Assembly: GCA_046046245.1 (NCBI GenBank)
Contig: JBJOKE010000028.1
Coordinates: forward strand, 62,001-126,000
Reading direction: 5' to 3'
DNA length: 64,000 nucleotides
Origin: UBA4615 sp046046245
GTDB taxonomy: Bacteria > Pseudomonadota > Gammaproteobacteria > Burkholderiales > Burkholderiaceae_E
The notes under the pieces: model-generated
The model's input: only the letters and a program-made list of their open reading frames with translations
Databases searched by the model: none
Told to the model about the DNA's origin: nothing
Made by a program: the position numbers and the translations under genes
Shown here: positions 10,227 to 17,204 of the stretch, in pieces
How the letters are laid out: every line of letters starts with the position of its first letter
Numbering within the stretch: position 1 is the stretch's first letter

Positions 10227-11582
10227 CTACCGCATGCCGCCAGGCATCATCCCCTTCATGCCCCGCATCATCTTCGCGAGGCCGCCCTTCTGCATCTTCT
10301 TCATCACCGCCTGCATCTGGTCGAACTGCGACAGCATGCGGTTGACGTCCTGCACCTGCACGCCTGCGCCCGCGGCGATCCGGCGCTTGCGGCCGGCCTT
10401 GATCAGCTCCGGCCTGGCGCGCTCGCGCGGCGTCATCGAATGGATCATGCCCTGCATCCGGCGGATGTCCTTCTCCGCACGGTCCATGTCGGCCTGGCCG
10501 GCGGCGGCCTGGAACTGCGCGGGCAGCTTGTCGAGCAGCGACGACAGCCCGCCCATCTTCTTCATCTGCGAGATCTGCGAGAGGAAGTCGTTCAGGTCGA
10601 AGCGGTTCCCCGCCTTGAGCTTCTCGGCGAGGTCCTTGGCGGCCTTCTCGTCGACGTTGGCCTGGGCCTGCTCGACGAGCGCGACGATGTCGCCCATGCC
10701 GAGGATCCGGTTGGCCATCCGGTCGGGGTGGAAGGCGTCGAGCCCGGCGAGCTTCTCGCCCACGCCCACGAACTTGATCGGGCAGCCGGTGATCGCCTTG
10801 ACCGACAGCGCGGCGCCGCCGCGCGAGTCGCCGTCGAGCTTGGTGAGCACCACGCCGGTCAGCGGCAGCGCCTCCTTGAAGGCGCGCGCGGTGTTGACCG
10901 CATCCTGTCCCTGCATCGCGTCGACGACGAACAGGGTCTCGATGGGATTCAGCGCGGCGTGCAGCGCCGCGATCTCCTTCATCATCGCCTCGTCGATGCC
11001 GAGCCGGCCGGCGGTGTCGACGAGCAGCACGTCGTGGTAGTGGTTCTTCGCCCACAGCACCGCGGCGCGCGCGATGTCGACCGGCGACTGGTCGGGCGTC
11101 GACGGGAAGAAGTCGGCGCCGGCCTGCTCGGTGACGGTCTTCAGCTGGTCGATCGCGGCGGGGCGGTAGACGTCGCAGGAGACGGTGAGCACCTTGCGCT
11201 TCGACTCGCGCAGCCGCTTCGCGAGCTTGCCGACCGTGGTGGTCTTGCCGGCGCCCTGCAGGCCGGCCATCAGCACGATCGCGGGCGGCGTGGTGGCGAG
11301 GTTCAGCTCGGCGGTGGCGCCGCCCATCAGCTCGGTCAGCTCGCGGTGGACCACGCCGACCAGCGCCTGGCCGGGCGAGAGGCTGCCCACCACCTCCTGG
11401 CCGAGCGCCTTCTCGCGGACCTTCGCGACGAAGTCGCGGACCACCGGCAGCGCGACGTCCGCCTCGAGCAGCGCGATGCGGATCTCGCGCAGCATCTCCT
11501 GCGTGTTCGCCTCGGTGAGGCGGGCCTCGCCGCGCATCGTCTTGACGACGCGGGCCAGCCGCTGGGACAGGTTCTCGAACAT
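10227..11582 (-). CDS. ffh: Signal recognition particle protein (SRP54 GTPase)
   Basis: 451 residues, the usual length. The N domain is followed by the G domain with P-loop GLQGAGKT (107-114), VDTAGR and TKLDGDSRGG, and by a methionine-rich M domain from about residue 300, ending in KKMQKGGLAKMMRGMKGMM. It binds signal sequences emerging from the ribosome together with 4.5S RNA and docks to FtsY. The frame is open upstream, but the ATG at 11582 giving MFENLSQRLARVV matches the conserved Ffh N-terminus. It is divergent from the next gene with only 26 bp between the two starts, so both promoters must be compressed into or overlap coding sequence. The 4.5S RNA gene is not in the window. Confidence 0.97.
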   Translation of the reverse strand: MFENLSQRLARVVKTMRGEARLTEANTQEMLREIRIALLEADVALPVVRDFVAKVREKALGQEVVGSLSPGQALVGVVHRELTELMGGATAELNLATTPPAIVLMAGLQGAGKTTTVGKLAKRLRESKRKVLTVSCDVYRPAAIDQLKTVTEQAGADFFPSTPDQSPVDIARAAVLWAKNHYHDVLLVDTAGRLGIDEAMMKEIAALHAALNPIETLFVVDAMQGQDAVNTARAFKEALPLTGVVLTKLDGDSRGGAALSVKAITGCPIKFVGVGEKLAGLDAFHPDRMANRILGMGDIVALVEQAQANVDEKAAKDLAEKLKAGNRFDLNDFLSQISQMKKMGGLSSLLDKLPAQFQAAAGQADMDRAEKDIRRMQGMIHSMTPRERARPELIKAGRKRRIAAGAGVQVQDVNRMLSQFDQMQAVMKKMQKGGLAKMMRGMKGMMPGGMR

Positions 11583-11608
11583 GGGGGCTGCGCTACACTC
11601 CGACGATC

Positions 11609-12478
11609 GTGGCGATTGTACTGATTCTCTTCGGCCTGCCCGCCGCACTCTACGGCGCGCTCTGGCTCGGCGCGTGGCGGACGGCCTCGGGCGGGCCCGT
11701 GCCGGCGACGGCCGGCGGGCCGGACTTCGGCGCCGAACCGCCGGCCGAGGCGTCGGCGCGCTGGCTGCTGCCGGTGGCGCTGCTGCTGCACGGCGCATCG
11801 CTGACCTGGCCCTGGGACCAGGGCGGTTTCCACTTCGGCTTCGCGAAGGCGCTGTCGGCCACGCTGTGGGTCGGGCTGGTGCTGATGTGGGTCGAGGGTC
11901 GGCGCACCTCGCTCGACGCGATGCGGCTGCTGGTGCTGCCGATGGCCTTCGTGACGCTGCTGCTGCCGCTCGCGTGGCCGGGCAGGCTGTTCGAGGCCGC
12001 GGCCCAGAAGCCGCTGTTCGTGCCGCACCTGCTCGCCGGCACGCTCGCCTACGGCGTGCTGCTCCTCGCCGCGCTGCACGCGCTGCTCATGCTCTGGGTG
12101 CAGCGCGACCTGCAGCGTCCGCTGGGCGAGTCCGAGCGCGGCATGATGGCGCGCTGGCTCGGCCGGATGCCGCCGCTGATGGTCCTCGAGCGCGTGCTGT
12201 TCCGGTTCATCGGCATCGGCTTCGTGCTGCTGCTGGCCACCACCGCCACCGGGATGCTGTTCTCGGAGGAGGTCTTCGGCCAGCCGTTCACGGTGAACCA
12301 CAAGACCGTCTTCTCGCTGGTCTCGCTGGCCTTCTTCGGCGTGCTGCTCGCCGGGCGCCGGTTCCGCGGCTGGCGGGGCCGGATCGCGACGCGCTTCACG
12401 CTCGGCGGCTTCGCGGTGCTGATGCTCGCCTACGTCGGCACGCGCTTCGTCCTCGAAGTGCTGCTGGGCCGCTACTGA
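11609..12478 (+). CDS. CcsA/HemX-like inner-membrane protein (YpjD type)
   Basis: 289 residues with about eight hydrophobic segments. It contains the cytochrome-c-assembly-like features of YpjD proteins: a tryptophan-rich segment LTWPWDQGGFHFGFAKALS and conserved histidines in VPHLLAGTLAYGVLLLAALHA and VNHKTVFSLVSLAFF. The family is related to haem-handling CcsA but its bacterial role is not well fixed. The start is a GTG at 11609 with little leader; TACACT at 11594-11599 may serve as the -10, which would leave a 5' end of only a few bases. It heads a plus-strand run with the PP0621-like gene and pilSR, the usual Burkholderiales order next to ffh. Confidence 0.85.
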   Translation: MAIVLILFGLPAALYGALWLGAWRTASGGPVPATAGGPDFGAEPPAEASARWLLPVALLLHGASLTWPWDQGGFHFGFAKALSATLWVGLVLMWVEGRRTSLDAMRLLVLPMAFVTLLLPLAWPGRLFEAAAQKPLFVPHLLAGTLAYGVLLLAALHALLMLWVQRDLQRPLGESERGMMARWLGRMPPLMVLERVLFRFIGIGFVLLLATTATGMLFSEEVFGQPFTVNHKTVFSLVSLAFFGVLLAGRRFRGWRGRIATRFTLGGFAVLMLAYVGTRFVLEVLLGRY

Positions 12479-12490
12479 CCGCTGGCGCGC

Positions 12491-12811
12491 ATGGGCAAGC
12501 TGCTGACCTGGGTGCTGATCGCGCTGGCCGCGTGGGCGGCGTGGCGGATGTGGACGATCAGCCAGCGGCGCGCCGAGCGCGCCCGCGCGAAGCGGGAGGC
12601 CGGCGACGGCGCGGCCGCGACCCGCGGTAGCGACGCGCGGCCGGACGAGGGCACGGCCCGCGTCGCCGGGCCGGAGCGGATGATGCAGTGCGCGGTCTGC
12701 GGCGTGCACCTGCCGGGCTCCGAGGCGCGCTTCGCCGGTGGCAAGGTCTACTGCAGCGACGCCCACCGCGACCGCGCCGCGGCCGATCCGCCGGGTCGGG
12801 TCGAACGCTGA
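12491..12811 (+). CDS. PP0621-family small membrane-anchored protein
   Basis: 106 residues. A single N-terminal membrane helix (about 4-20, LLTWVLIALAAWAAWRMW) is followed by a basic, then low-complexity linker and a C-terminal treble-clef-like segment MQCAVCGVHLPGSEARFAGGKVYCSDAHR with Cys-x2-Cys and a later Cys and His that could bind zinc. This is the pattern of the uncharacterised PP0621 family, regularly found just upstream of pilS in betaproteobacteria and pseudomonads. It lies 12 bp after the preceding gene and ends 1 bp before the pilS start, so it is almost certainly cotranscribed with pilSR. Function unknown. Confidence 0.85.
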   Translation: MGKLLTWVLIALAAWAAWRMWTISQRRAERARAKREAGDGAAATRGSDARPDEGTARVAGPERMMQCAVCGVHLPGSEARFAGGKVYCSDAHRDRAAADPPGRVER

Positions 12812-12812
12812 G

Positions 12813-14450
12813 ATGGCCGCCGCCGCGGCCGATACCGTCGCCGGTGCGGACGCCGACGGCCTGCCGTCCTGGCTCCGCTCGTTCCAGTACTTCGCGATCG
12901 CGCGGATCGCGATCGCCGTGCTGCTGCTCGCCTACGTCCCGCTGCTGCGCAGCGTCGACAGCCTGGGCGATCACTTCGACGCGCCGACCTTCCTGCGGGT
13001 CTCCGGGCTCTACCTGGGCGCCGCCTGCGTCTCGCTCGTGCTCGCGCTGCGGCCTGGCCGGCTGCCGTTGCGCACGCTCGCTGCCGCGCAGGTGGCGGTG
13101 GACCTGGCGGCGCTGCTGCCGCTGATCCACGCATCGGGCGGACAGAGCGCGGGGTTCGCCGCGCTGCTGCTGCTGCCGAACGCCGGGGCGGCGATCCTCG
13201 TCGGCACCCGCGCGGCGTTGAGCTTCGCCGCGGTCTCGACGATCGCGCTGATCGCGATGGCCGGCTCGCGCGCGCTCGACGGCCAGGCCGGCGACGCCGG
13301 CTTCGTTCAGGCGGGGCTGACCGGCGCGGTGCTGATCGCCTCCGCCGTCGCGGTCGGTCGCCTGGCGCGGCGACTGTCGTCTCAGGAGCGGCTCGCCTGG
13401 CGCCGCGGCGAGGACCTGCGCAACCAGCTGGCGGTCACGCAGGCGGTCATCGCCGACCTGCCCGACGGCGTGGTCGTGCTCGGTCCGCGCGGCGAGCCGA
13501 GGGCGATCAACCGCTCGGCGCGCGAGATGCTCGCCGGCGGCGCGGTCGGCGGCACCCTGCCGGGACTGCTGCCGATGCGCGCCGCGCTCGGCATCGGGCC
13601 CGGGCCGACGCCGGCGGCGGCGCCCGCCGACGCGATCGAGTTCGTCGTGCAGGCGGCCGACGGCCCGGAGCGTCGTCTGCGCGCGCGACGGCTGGGCGTG
13701 CCGGCCGGCGGCGCCGACGTGGTCGTGGTGCTCGAGGACCTCGGCCGGCTCGAGGCGCGTGCGCAGCAGCTCAAGCTCGCATCGATGGGTCGGCTGTCCG
13801 CGTCGATCGCCCACGAGATCCGCAACCCGCTGTCGGCGATCCGGCACGCCAACGGCCTGCTCGCCGAGCAGCTCGGCGAGCCGCGGCTCGGCCGCCTGGC
13901 GACGATCGTCGAGGACAACTGCCGTCGGATCGACCGGATCATCGAGGACGTGCTGTCGATCTCCCGGCGCGGCACCGCGACGCCCGAGCCGATCGACGCC
14001 CGGCCCTTCGTCGTCCAGGCCGTCGCGGAGCTCGTCGCGCAGACCGGCGCCGATCCGCGCCGGATCGAGTGCCGGGTGCCGGCCGACGCGCCGCCGCTGT
14101 GGTTCGACGCCGGCAACCTGCGGCAGGTGCTGCTGAACCTGCTCGGCAATGCGCTGCGGCACGCGAGCGGCGAGGCCGGCGCGGTCCGCGTGGAGTGGGC
14201 GCCCGAGGGGGCGGGCCGATGGACGCTCGTGGTTTCCGACGACGGCGCGGGCGTGGCGGCCGCCTCGCGGGTCCACCTGTTCGAGCCGTTCTTCACGACC
14301 GAGGCGCGCGGCACCGGGCTCGGCCTGTACCTCGCCCGCGAGTTGTGCACCGCCAACGGCGCGATGATCCGCTACCGGCCGCCGAGCCATAATCCGCCCC
14401 AGCGCAGCGCCTTCGTCGTCGAGCCGGCGGCGGCGCACTCCCCAGGATGA
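12813..14450 (+). CDS. pilS: PilS-type membrane sensor histidine kinase
   Basis: 545 residues. The N-terminal part holds about six membrane segments (23-185), followed by a PAS-like region (205-310) and the kinase core: H-box SIAHEIRNP with His334, N-box NLLGNALRHA, G1 VVSDDGAG and FEPFFTTEARGTGLGLYLAREL. This is the layout of PilS, which monitors pilin levels in the membrane and phosphorylates PilR to control type IV pilin transcription through sigma-54. The ATG at 12813 directly follows the stop of the PP0621-like gene; an in-frame start at 12738 lies inside that gene. The stop overlaps the pilR start (ATGA). No pilin gene is in the window, so the target promoter lies elsewhere. Confidence 0.9.
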   Translation: MAAAAADTVAGADADGLPSWLRSFQYFAIARIAIAVLLLAYVPLLRSVDSLGDHFDAPTFLRVSGLYLGAACVSLVLALRPGRLPLRTLAAAQVAVDLAALLPLIHASGGQSAGFAALLLLPNAGAAILVGTRAALSFAAVSTIALIAMAGSRALDGQAGDAGFVQAGLTGAVLIASAVAVGRLARRLSSQERLAWRRGEDLRNQLAVTQAVIADLPDGVVVLGPRGEPRAINRSAREMLAGGAVGGTLPGLLPMRAALGIGPGPTPAAAPADAIEFVVQAADGPERRLRARRLGVPAGGADVVVVLEDLGRLEARAQQLKLASMGRLSASIAHEIRNPLSAIRHANGLLAEQLGEPRLGRLATIVEDNCRRIDRIIEDVLSISRRGTATPEPIDARPFVVQAVAELVAQTGADPRRIECRVPADAPPLWFDAGNLRQVLLNLLGNALRHASGEAGAVRVEWAPEGAGRWTLVVSDDGAGVAAASRVHLFEPFFTTEARGTGLGLYLARELCTANGAMIRYRPPSHNPPQRSAFVVEPAAAHSPG

Positions 14451-16210
14451 ATCCGCCCTCCCCCGATCCCAATCGGCCGCTCGCCCGCGGCCTGCGCGCA
14501 CCGCGCGTGCTCGTCGTCGACGACGAGGCCGACCTGCGCGAGCTGCTCGAGCTGACCCTCGTCGGCATGGGCCTGGACGTCGACTGCGCGGGGGACCTCG
14601 CGTCGGCCCGCCGACTGATCGACGGCCAGCGCTATGCGCTGTGCCTGACCGACATGCGCCTGCCCGACGGCGATGGCCTGTCGCTGGTCGAGCGGATCGG
14701 CACGACGTACCCCGAGACCCCGGTGGCGGTGATCACCGCCTACGGCAGCGCCGAGTCGGCGGTCGCCGCGCTGAAGGCCGGCGCGTTCGACTACCTGTCG
14801 AAGCCGGTGGGCCTCGACGCGCTGCGCGCGCTGGTTCGCTCGGCCCTGCGTCTGTCGACCGGCGACTCCGCGACGGCCGCCGCGCTGCCGGCCGCCGCGG
14901 AACCGCCCGTCGCGCCGGGCCAGGCGGTCGCGCCCGGGCCGTCCGCCGCGCCCGCGTCGGGACGCGGCGCCGACGGCGCCCGTGGCGCGGCACCCGCGCG
15001 TGCATCGTCCTTCGACGCCACGCCCGAGGCACGCGCCACGCCCATGCGCGCCCCCGCGGCCGGCGGGCTGCTGCTCGGCGTGTCGCCGGCGATCGAGACT
15101 GTCCGCGCCAGCATCGCGCGGCTCGCACGCAGCATGGCGCCGGTCGCGATCACCGGCGAGTCCGGCTCCGGCAAGGAGCTCGCAGCGCGGCTGATCCACC
15201 GGCTCGGCAGCCGCGCGCACCAGCCCTTCGTCGCGGTCAACTGCGGCGCGATTCCCGAGACGCTGATGGAGTCCGAGTTCTTCGGGCACCGCAAGGGCGC
15301 GTTCACCGGCGCCGACCAGGACCGCACCGGCTTCTTCCAGGCCGCCGACGGCGGCACGCTGTTCCTCGACGAGGTGGCGGACCTGCCGCTGTCGATGCAG
15401 GTGAAGCTGCTGCGCGCGATCCAGGAGCGCGCGGTCCGCCGGGTGGGTGGCAACACCGAGGACCCGGTCGACGTGCGGATCGTCAGCGCGACCCACCAGG
15501 ACCTCGCCCGCTGCGTGGCCGCCGGCCGCTTCCGCCAGGACCTGTACTACCGGCTCAACGTGATCGAGCTGCGGATGCCGCCGCTGCGCGAGCGGCTCGT
15601 GGACGTCGGGGTGCTCGCCGACGCGGTGCTCGCGCGGCTCGCCGCGCGCGCCGGGCTGGCCGCCGTGCCGCGACTGTCCTCGGTCACGCTGCGCTACCTG
15701 CAGAGCTACGCGTTTCCCGGCAACGTCCGCGAGCTCGAGAACATCCTCGAGCGCGCACTCGCCTTCTCGAACGGCGAGGTGATCAACGTCGAGGACCTCG
15801 GGCTGCGGCCGGTCGTCGCCGAGGCGACCGCCGACGAGCGCGACCATGATCCGGACGTCGACCCTGACGCGGCGCGGGGGGCGACCGGCGCATCGACGGC
15901 CTACGGCGCGGGCGCGGCCGGGGAGGCCGCCGGCCAGGCGGCCCGAGCCCGTGGCGCCGCCGAGGCGGACGGCACCCTCGACGCCGACGACGTCCTTGCC
16001 GGCGCCGCACGGGCGTCCGGCGCCGCGGGCGCACGGCTCTCGGCCGACGGCATCCCCGAGTCGCTGCCCGACTACCTCGACGCGATCGAGCGCGACGCGA
16101 TCCTGCGGGCGCTCGAGCGCACGAAGCACAACCGGACCGCGGCCGCGAAGCTGCTCGGCATCAGCTTCCGCGCGCTGCGCTACCGGATGCAGCGGCTGGA
16201 CATCGGTTGA
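14447..16210 (+). CDS. pilR: PilR-type sigma-54-dependent response regulator
   Basis: 587 residues. Receiver domain with the phosphoacceptor Asp69 in LTDMRLPDGDG, an Ala/Pro-rich linker (about 140-205), the AAA+ activator domain with Walker A GESGSGKE (237-244), the sigma-54 loop GAFTGA (284-289) and Walker B GTLFLDE (303-309), and a Fis-type helix-turn-helix at the end (about 553-587, HNRTAAAKLLGISFRALRY). It is longer than typical PilR (about 450) because of the first linker and a second Ala/Gly-rich linker (about 470-540) between AAA+ and DNA-binding domains; both are low-complexity, as expected at this GC content. Start overlaps pilS, stop overlaps ampD, so the three are translationally coupled. 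Confidence 0.92.
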   Translation: MNPPSPDPNRPLARGLRAPRVLVVDDEADLRELLELTLVGMGLDVDCAGDLASARRLIDGQRYALCLTDMRLPDGDGLSLVERIGTTYPETPVAVITAYGSAESAVAALKAGAFDYLSKPVGLDALRALVRSALRLSTGDSATAAALPAAAEPPVAPGQAVAPGPSAAPASGRGADGARGAAPARASSFDATPEARATPMRAPAAGGLLLGVSPAIETVRASIARLARSMAPVAITGESGSGKELAARLIHRLGSRAHQPFVAVNCGAIPETLMESEFFGHRKGAFTGADQDRTGFFQAADGGTLFLDEVADLPLSMQVKLLRAIQERAVRRVGGNTEDPVDVRIVSATHQDLARCVAAGRFRQDLYYRLNVIELRMPPLRERLVDVGVLADAVLARLAARAGLAAVPRLSSVTLRYLQSYAFPGNVRELENILERALAFSNGEVINVEDLGLRPVVAEATADERDHDPDVDPDAARGATGASTAYGAGAAGEAAGQAARARGAAEADGTLDADDVLAGAARASGAAGARLSADGIPESLPDYLDAIERDAILRALERTKHNRTAAAKLLGISFRALRYRMQRLDIG

Positions 16211-16815
16211 GCGCACGCCCCGGAGTCGACGCCGACGGCTGGTATGGCCGCGCGCGCCGCGTGACGTCGCCGAACCACGACGCGCGACCCGAGGGCGCGG
16301 TGCCCGAGCTGCTCGTCGTCCACCACATCAGCCTGCCGCCCGGCCGCTTCTCGGGCGACGCGATCGAGCGCCTGTTCACGAACACGCTCGACTGCGGCGC
16401 CCACCCCGCCTTCGCGGGGCTCGAGTCGCTGCGCGTCTCGGCACACTTCCTCGTTCGCCGACGCGGCGAGCTGCTGCAGTTCGTGCCGGCCTCGAAGCGC
16501 GCCTGGCACGCAGGCGTGTCGTCCTTCGAGGGGCGGGAGCGCTGCAACGACTTCTCGATCGGCATCGAGCTCGAGGGCACCGGCGAGCGGCCCTACACCG
16601 ACGCCCAGTACCGCGCCCTCGCGCGGCTCACCCGCGCGCTCGCATCCCGCTATCCGCTGAGAGCCCTTGCCGGTCACAGTGACATCGCGCCCGGCCGAAA
16701 GACCGATCCGGGACCGAGCTTCGACTGGCCGCGCTATGTGTCGATGCTTGAAGGATGCGGGCTTGCGCGGCCATTTCCCCCGGAAGACCGCACCGCGTCG
16801 GAAGATCTTCCATGA
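16207..16815 (+). CDS. ampD: 1,6-anhydro-N-acetylmuramyl-L-alanine amidase
   Basis: 202 residues. AmpD signatures: LLVVHHISLPPGRFSG with zinc ligand His39, GIELEG with the catalytic Glu121, and AGHSDIAPGRKTDPG with His157 and Asp167. The enzyme removes stem peptides from anhydro-muropeptides in the cytoplasm during murein recycling, which links it to the mpl gene further along. I accept the TTG at 16207, overlapping the pilR stop, because it gives the normal N-terminus; a start slightly downstream cannot be excluded. No T-rich terminator follows; a GC hairpin (16838-16856) and a larger inverted repeat come next. Confidence 0.93.
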   Translation: MSARPGVDADGWYGRARRVTSPNHDARPEGAVPELLVVHHISLPPGRFSGDAIERLFTNTLDCGAHPAFAGLESLRVSAHFLVRRRGELLQFVPASKRAWHAGVSSFEGRERCNDFSIGIELEGTGERPYTDAQYRALARLTRALASRYPLRALAGHSDIAPGRKTDPGPSFDWPRYVSMLEGCGLARPFPPEDRTASEDLP

Positions 16816-16855
16816 CATCCCGGTGACACGCGGTCCGCCGGGGCGAACCGCCCCG

Positions 16856-16911
16856 GGAAGCCGCACGGAGACTGGGCCGTCAAGATCGGACCGAGACTCC
16901 ATGCGGCTTCC
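16856..16911. repeat. 15-bp inverted repeat with 26-nt loop upstream of nrdA
   Basis: GGAAGCCGCACGGAG (16856-16870) pairs with CTCCATGCGGCTTCC (16897-16911) at 14 of 15 positions. No T-tract follows, so it is not a standard intrinsic terminator. It lies about 55 bp upstream of the nrdA -35. It could end the pilSR-ampD transcript with Rho, bind a protein, or protect a 3' end. Confidence 0.7.
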
Positions 16912-16966
16912 GAGGATGCGTGCGCAAGTGCCTGATCGTGCACTCGAATCGTGCCTCGCGACCGAC

Positions 16967-17032
16967 TTGCTACGATCGCGCTCGGGCACTAGAATTAGTG
17001 CCTCACAAGCGATCGAACCCTAGTCCTAGTGC
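16967..17032 (+). promoter_or_regulatory. nrdA promoter with two NrdR boxes
   Basis: The promoter reads TTGCTA (16967-16972), 17 bp, TAGAAT (16990-16995). NrdR box 1, GCACTAGAATTAGTGC (16986-17001), contains the CACTA-N4-TAGTG core of the known consensus and covers the -10. Box 2, ACCCTAGTCCTAGTGC (17017-17032), is weaker on its left half. Their starts are 31 bp apart, three helical turns, the spacing usual for NrdR pairs. NrdR with bound ATP/dATP would therefore block polymerase and repress deoxynucleotide synthesis. The nrdR gene is not in the window. Confidence 0.85.
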
Positions 17033-17114
17033 CACGCGGTGCAATGCCGCCTGAGTCCGGGCATGGGATTCGCCGCACGAACAACGTCACCCGACCGACG
17101 CGAGCGCGATGCCG

Positions 17115-17140
17115 GACCGGACCCTCACCAGGGTCGGGTC
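17115..17140 (+). other. Hairpin in the nrdA leader
   Basis: GACCGGACCCT (17115-17125) pairs with AGGGTCGGGTC (17130-17140) apart from one G-G mismatch, closing on a CACC loop. It lies in the roughly 200-nt leader between the NrdR-box promoter and the nrdA start and is not followed by a T-tract. It may only be structural. Confidence 0.45.
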
Positions 17141-17204
17141 GGGTCTCCTTCATGCCCGCGCCGGGCGGTTGGCGCAGCCGAACCAACCAGTGGAGCGTCC
17201 AAGC

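Larger units (their letters stand above)
16816..17204 (+). other. ampD-nrdA intergenic region (389 bp)
   Basis: No gene is seen here. The region holds, in order, a 7-bp GC hairpin (16838-16844 with 16850-16856), a 15-bp inverted repeat with one mismatch (16856-16870 with 16897-16911), the nrdA promoter with two NrdR boxes (16967-17032) and a leader hairpin (17115-17140). An ATG at 17109 is in frame with nrdA but lies in the presumed untranslated leader. Confidence 0.7.
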
